Positions 60,699-64,000 of a stretch of 64,000 nucleotides of DNA are shown in pieces; the first letter of the stretch is position 1, and each line of letters opens with the position of its first letter. The notes below the pieces were generated by a model that had not been told where the DNA came from, did not search any database, and was given only the letters and a program-made list of their open reading frames with translations. Both the position numbers and the translations under genes were made by a program. Location: the NCBI GenBank assembly GCA_964244655.1, contig CAXTJU010000007.1:7215-71214 (forward strand), read 5' to 3'. This stretch comes from LMUY01 sp964244655 (lineage in GTDB: Bacteria; Pseudomonadota; Alphaproteobacteria; Acetobacterales; Acetobacteraceae).

Positions 60699-61663
60699 CG
60701 CTGCGGCTTTCCCCCGGCGACCCCCGGGCGGCGGCGCTGTTGCTGGACGGCCAACTGGTCGCGTTCCCGACCGAGACGGTCTATGGCCTGGGGGCGGACG
60801 CCACCCGCAACACCGCCGTGGCGGCCGTGTTCGAGGCCAAGGGCCGGCCGCACTTCAACCCGCTGATCTGCCACTACCCGGACGCGGACGCCGCCTTCCG
60901 CCACGTGGACCCGCCCGAGGCGGCGCGCCGCCTGGCCGCCGCGTTCTGGCCTGGGCCGCTGACGATGGTGCTGCCGCGCCGGGTCACCTGCCCGGTGGCG
61001 CTGCTGGCGGGCGCGGGGCTGGATACGCTGGCGGTGCGGGTGCCGGCGCACCCGGTGGCACTGGCGCTGCTGCAGGCCGTGGGCCGGCCGGTCGCGGCGC
61101 CGTCCGCCAACCGCTCGGGCGCGGTGTCCCCCACCACGGCGGACCACGTGCTGGACGGGCTGGAGGGGCGGATCGCCGCCGTGGTGGATGGCGGCCCCTG
61201 CGCGGTGGGGCTGGAATCGACGGTGGTGGATTTGTGCGGCTCCCGCCCCTTCCTGCTGCGCCCCGGCGGCGTGCCCGGCGAGGCGATCGAGGCGGTCGTT
61301 GGGCCGATCGGCCGCGCCCTGACCCCGGCGGAGGCGGAAGGCACGCGCACGCTGCGCTCCCCCGGCCTGCTGGTGTCGCACTACGCGCCCCGGCTGCCGG
61401 TGCGGCTCGGCGCGGACGCCGTGGCGGCGGACGAGGCGCTGCTGGCCTTCGGCACCCCCCTGCCCGGGGCCGGCCTCATCTTCGAGCTAAGCCGGGATGC
61501 CGACCCGGCGGAAGCGGCGGCGCGCCTGTTCACCGGGCTGCGCTGGCTAGATGCGGAGGGCATGCGGCTCGGGCTGCGCGGCATCGCGGCCATGGCGGTG
61601 CCGGGCGTGGGCCTGGGGGACGCGATCAACGACCGGCTGCAGCGCGCGGCGGCGCCGCGATGA
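60695..61663 (+). CDS. L-threonylcarbamoyladenylate synthase (Sua5/TsaC)
   Basis: Makes threonylcarbamoyl-AMP for the t6A37 modification of ANN-decoding tRNAs. Sua5-type length (322 residues): an N-terminal YrdC domain (LVAFPTETVYGLGADATRN, FEAKGRPHFNPLICHY, PGPLTMVLPR and PSANRSGAVSPTTADHVL) plus a C-terminal Sua5 domain after residue 215. Starts inside the cysQ stop and ends inside the next start, so all three are coupled. Confidence 0.95.
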   Translation: MTLRLSPGDPRAAALLLDGQLVAFPTETVYGLGADATRNTAVAAVFEAKGRPHFNPLICHYPDADAAFRHVDPPEAARRLAAAFWPGPLTMVLPRRVTCPVALLAGAGLDTLAVRVPAHPVALALLQAVGRPVAAPSANRSGAVSPTTADHVLDGLEGRIAAVVDGGPCAVGLESTVVDLCGSRPFLLRPGGVPGEAIEAVVGPIGRALTPAEAEGTRTLRSPGLLVSHYAPRLPVRLGADAVAADEALLAFGTPLPGAGLIFELSRDADPAEAAARLFTGLRWLDAEGMRLGLRGIAAMAVPGVGLGDAINDRLQRAAAPR

Positions 61664-62832
61664 CGGATTTCGACGTGGTGGTGGTCGGCGCCGGGGCAGC
61701 CGGGCTGATGTGTGCCGCCGTCGCGGGGCAGCGCGGCCGCCGGGTGCTGCTGCTGGACCATGCGGACGAGCCGGGTAAGAAAATCCTGATCTCCGGCGGC
61801 GGCCGCTGCAACTTCACCAACACGGGGGCGGCGCCGGAGCGGTTCTTCTCGGCCAACCCGCATTTCGCCCGCTCCGCCCTCGCGCAGTACACGGCGGAGG
61901 ACTTCATGGCGCTCGTTGCTCGCCACGGCATCGCCAGCCACGAGAAGACGCTGGGGCAGCTGTTCTGCGACGGCTCCGCCCGCGCCATCGTCGCCATGCT
62001 GCTGGCCGAGTGCGCCGCTGCTGGGGTGGAGTTGCGCACCGGTCACCGGGTGACGGAGCTGGGCCGCTCGGACCGGTTCCGGGTCGAAACGGACCGTGGC
62101 GGCTTCACCGCCGGGTCACTGGTGCTGGCGACCGGCGGGCTGTCGATCCCCAAGATGGGCGCGACCGGTTTCGCGCACGATGCCGCGCGGCGCTTCGGCC
62201 TGCCGCTCACCGCGCTGCGCCCGGCGCTGGTGCCGCTGGTGGCCAGCAACGACGACCTGCCGCTGATGCGCCCACTGAGCGGCGTGGCTCTGCCGGTGGA
62301 GGCGCGCTGCGGCGGGCAGAGCTTCCGCGAGGCGATGCTGTTCACCCATCGCGGCCTGTCCGGCCCGGCCATCCTGCAGGTGTCTTCCGCCTGGCGGGAT
62401 GGCGAGGCCGTCACGGTCGATCTGCTGCCCGGCCTGGATGCGCTGGCCGCCCTGCGCGCGGCCAAGGCCGGGCGGCCCCGCGCCACGTTGCGGGCCGTGC
62501 TGGCGGGGCTGCTGCCGCAACGGCTGGCCGATGCCTTGGCGGCGCGCTGGCCCGGCGGCGCCATCGCCAACCTGCCAGACCGCACCCTGGCCGCCGCTGC
62601 CGCCAGCCTACAGTCCTGGGCGGTGCTGCCGGGGGGCACGGAAGGCTATGCCAAGGCCGAGGTCACGCTGGGCGGCGTGGACACCATGGGGCTGTCCTCG
62701 CGCACCATGGAGGCGCGCAGCGTGCCGGGGCTGTTCGTGGTCGGCGAGGCGGTGGATGTGACGGGATGGCTGGGCGGCTACAACTTCCAATGGGCTTGGT
62801 CGAGCGGCTGGTGCGCCGGCATGGCGGCATAG
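61660..62832 (+). CDS. BaiN/YhiN family NAD(P)/FAD-dependent oxidoreductase
   Basis: Flavoprotein of the HI0933/YhiN family (390 residues). N-terminal FAD site FDVVVVGAGAAGLMCAAVAG, then KKILISGGGRCNFTN, KMGATGFAHDAARRFGL and the C-terminal FAD segment LFVVGEAVDVTGWLGGYNFQ. The family's physiological substrate is mostly unknown. ATG 61660 overlaps the Sua5 stop (ATGA). Nine bases separate it from the next gene. Confidence 0.93.
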   Translation: MTDFDVVVVGAGAAGLMCAAVAGQRGRRVLLLDHADEPGKKILISGGGRCNFTNTGAAPERFFSANPHFARSALAQYTAEDFMALVARHGIASHEKTLGQLFCDGSARAIVAMLLAECAAAGVELRTGHRVTELGRSDRFRVETDRGGFTAGSLVLATGGLSIPKMGATGFAHDAARRFGLPLTALRPALVPLVASNDDLPLMRPLSGVALPVEARCGGQSFREAMLFTHRGLSGPAILQVSSAWRDGEAVTVDLLPGLDALAALRAAKAGRPRATLRAVLAGLLPQRLADALAARWPGGAIANLPDRTLAAAAASLQSWAVLPGGTEGYAKAEVTLGGVDTMGLSSRTMEARSVPGLFVVGEAVDVTGWLGGYNFQWAWSSGWCAGMAA

Positions 62833-62841
62833 GAGCCTTTC

Positions 62842-63786
62842 ATGGGACAGATGGCCAATGGCGTTTGGGAGTCCGGCAACAGCGTGCCGGACAAAGGCGG
62901 CGCGTTCGACCGGCCACAATCGCATTTCCGCCAATGGATCGCCGGCGGCGGACCGCACCCGCCGGAGCCGGGGCGCTATCACCTGTATGTGTCGCTGGCC
63001 TGCCCGTGGGCGCACCGGGCGCTAATCGTGCGCGCGCTGAAGCGGCTGGAAGGCGAGATAAGCCTCTCCGTTACCCACTGGCTGATGGGCGAGCAGGGCT
63101 GGACATTCGAGCCCGGCCCCGGCGTCGTCCCGGACCCGTACGGGGTCCATGCCCTGCATGAGGTGTATCGCCGGGCCGACCCGCACTTCACCGGCCGCGT
63201 GACGGTGCCGGTGCTGTGGGACAAGCAGGCCGGCACCATCGTCAGCAACGAGTCGGCCGACATCATGCGCATGTTGGACCATATGGGCGACGACCCGGGT
63301 GGCTTGTACCCCGAGGCGCTGCGGCCGGAGATCGATGCGGTGAACGAGCGCGTGTATGGGACGCTGAACAACGGCGTGTATGCCGCCGGGTTCGCGCGGA
63401 CGCAGGAGGCCTACGAGGCCGCGTTCCATCCGCTGTTCGCCACGCTGGACTGGCTGGAAGCGCGCCTGGGCGGTACGCCGTTCCTGTGCGGGAACACGGT
63501 CACTGAGGCGGATTGGCGCCTGTTCACGACGCTGGTGCGCTTCGACAGCGTGTACAACTGCCACTTCAAATGCAATTTGCGCCGGATCGTCGATTACCCG
63601 AACCTGTGGGACTACACGCGCTCGCTTTATCAGGTGCCCGGCGTGGCAGCGACGGTGGATTTCGGCCATATCAAGCGGCACTACTACATGAGCCATCCGT
63701 GGGTGAACCCAAGCCGCATCGTGCCCGCCGGGCCAGATTTGGATTGGACTGCACCGGGTTCCCGCCGTCCGAACGGGCGGTCATGA
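62842..63786 (+). CDS. Glutathionyl-hydroquinone reductase
   Basis: Omega/Xi-class glutathione transferase of the PcpF/YqjG group (314 residues) that reduces glutathionyl-hydroquinones. Catalytic Cys in YHLYVSLACPWAHRALIVRA, then HWLMGEQGWTFEPG, VPVLWDKQAGTIVSNES and a C-terminal helical domain (VTEADWRLFTTLVRFDSVYN). The late HIKRHYYMSHPWVNPSRIVP is typical. ATG 62842 or 62851 could be the start. Last of the coupled plus-strand run. Confidence 0.95.
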   Translation: MGQMANGVWESGNSVPDKGGAFDRPQSHFRQWIAGGGPHPPEPGRYHLYVSLACPWAHRALIVRALKRLEGEISLSVTHWLMGEQGWTFEPGPGVVPDPYGVHALHEVYRRADPHFTGRVTVPVLWDKQAGTIVSNESADIMRMLDHMGDDPGGLYPEALRPEIDAVNERVYGTLNNGVYAAGFARTQEAYEAAFHPLFATLDWLEARLGGTPFLCGNTVTEADWRLFTTLVRFDSVYNCHFKCNLRRIVDYPNLWDYTRSLYQVPGVAATVDFGHIKRHYYMSHPWVNPSRIVPAGPDLDWTAPGSRRPNGRS

Positions 63787-63946
63787 GCTTGGTAGGCGAC
63801 GCGCCGGTGAGAGACGCCATCACCTGTCACGGGTTTTGCCTTACGCGACATGGGCAATCATGACGGTCGGCGACCCATGCAGCCTTGGGAGATTTGCTGA
63901 GGCATGGTCTGTCTTGCACCGCAATAGCGGCTAGAGCAGGCCATGG

Positions 63947-64000
63947 TCAGGCGGCTCGCACGTTTGTCAGGAACTGTTTCACGTCGTGTTTGAGTGAGCG
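63947..64000 (-). CDS. C-terminal fragment entering from the right edge
   Basis: A minus-strand frame is open from the window end to TGA 63949-63947 and reads RSLKHDVKQFLTNVRAA. This basic short end is reminiscent of some transposase C-termini, but the rest is outside the window. The 160 bases between it and the hydroquinone reductase stop hold no clear gene. Low certainty. Confidence 0.3.
   Translation of the reverse strand, partial: RSLKHDVKQFLTNVRAA

Noticed and set aside
63947..64000. A definite insertion sequence at the right edge
   Set aside because: Only 17 codons are visible and no terminal inverted repeat can be recognised, so it is listed only as a fragment.

Overview
The window is very GC-rich chromosomal DNA, densely packed with genes on both strands. 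It looks like an alphaproteobacterium, most probably of the Acetobacteraceae (Rhodospirillales). Evidence: a CcrM-type GANTC methyltransferase paired with rnhB; a GTTC-N7-GTTC (alphaproteobacterial) LexA box; the lpxR/mltB/rlpA/dacA/tmk/holB/metG/tatD gene order; an smo/mtl polyol operon as in Rhodobacter; PEP-CTERM proteins; and modular palindromic intergenic repeats. No prophage, CRISPR array, rRNA operon or complete insertion sequence is visible. The family assignment is an inference from gene content, not from a marker-gene comparison.

Layout. (1) 1-7,000: 3' part of valS, a DUF2283 miniprotein, ilvD, a Uma2-type nuclease, ccrM and rnhB. (2) 7,000-15,400: repeat copy A; a LexA-controlled SplB-like radical SAM gene divergent from a ClC chloride transporter; a lipoprotein; moaB; a lytic transglycosylase; a uracil-DNA glycosylase homologue with altered catalytic motifs; ETF-ubiquinone oxidoreductase. 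(3) 15,400-18,100: TPR lipoprotein, ispE, and a tRNA-Gln whose 5' end is the 3' end of ispE. (4) 18,179-26,963: a nine-gene minus-strand array joined by overlapping stops and starts, running from lipid A and peptidoglycan remodelling (lpxR, mltB, rlpA, dacA) to tmk, holB, metG, tatD and an MBL hydrolase. (5) 27,000-31,300: a PEP-CTERM protein behind a sigma-54 promoter, tRNA-Ser(UGA), an aldo/keto reductase, a class II aldolase and an ABC-F ATPase.

(6) 31,300-40,200: a polyol utilisation region. SmoE, SmoF, SmoG and SmoK form a sorbitol/mannitol ABC importer with xylulokinase at the end; mannitol 2-dehydrogenase lies further upstream, separated by a PEP-CTERM SGNH-hydrolase-like gene. The likely route is uptake of mannitol, sorbitol or arabitol, oxidation to a ketose, and phosphorylation of xylulose. 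(7) 40,200-50,500: Hsp70-like protein, orphan TauA-type binding protein, D-2-hydroxyacid dehydrogenase, then a plus-strand carbohydrate cluster (Gfo/Idh oxidoreductase, GH15 glucosidase, gluconate-dehydrogenase-like subunit 3, GMC flavoenzyme, MFS permease). (8) 50,500-57,900: ndk and a small lipoprotein, a DUF1440-like membrane protein, a second ABC-F, a beta-propeller/phosphoesterase fusion and two unknowns. (9) 57,900-64,000: holC, pepA, and a tight plus-strand run of cysQ, tsaC/sua5, a BaiN-type flavoprotein and a glutathionyl-hydroquinone reductase; a gene fragment enters at the right edge.

Most of the window is conserved housekeeping. No single undescribed multi-gene system is evident. 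The signals most worth following are regulatory or structural: the sigma-54 promoter with an upstream inverted repeat before a PEP-CTERM gene, the LexA box overlapping the start of the radical SAM gene, the multi-stem repeats (one lies inside the smo operon), the ispE/tRNA-Gln overlap and the altered uracil-DNA glycosylase.
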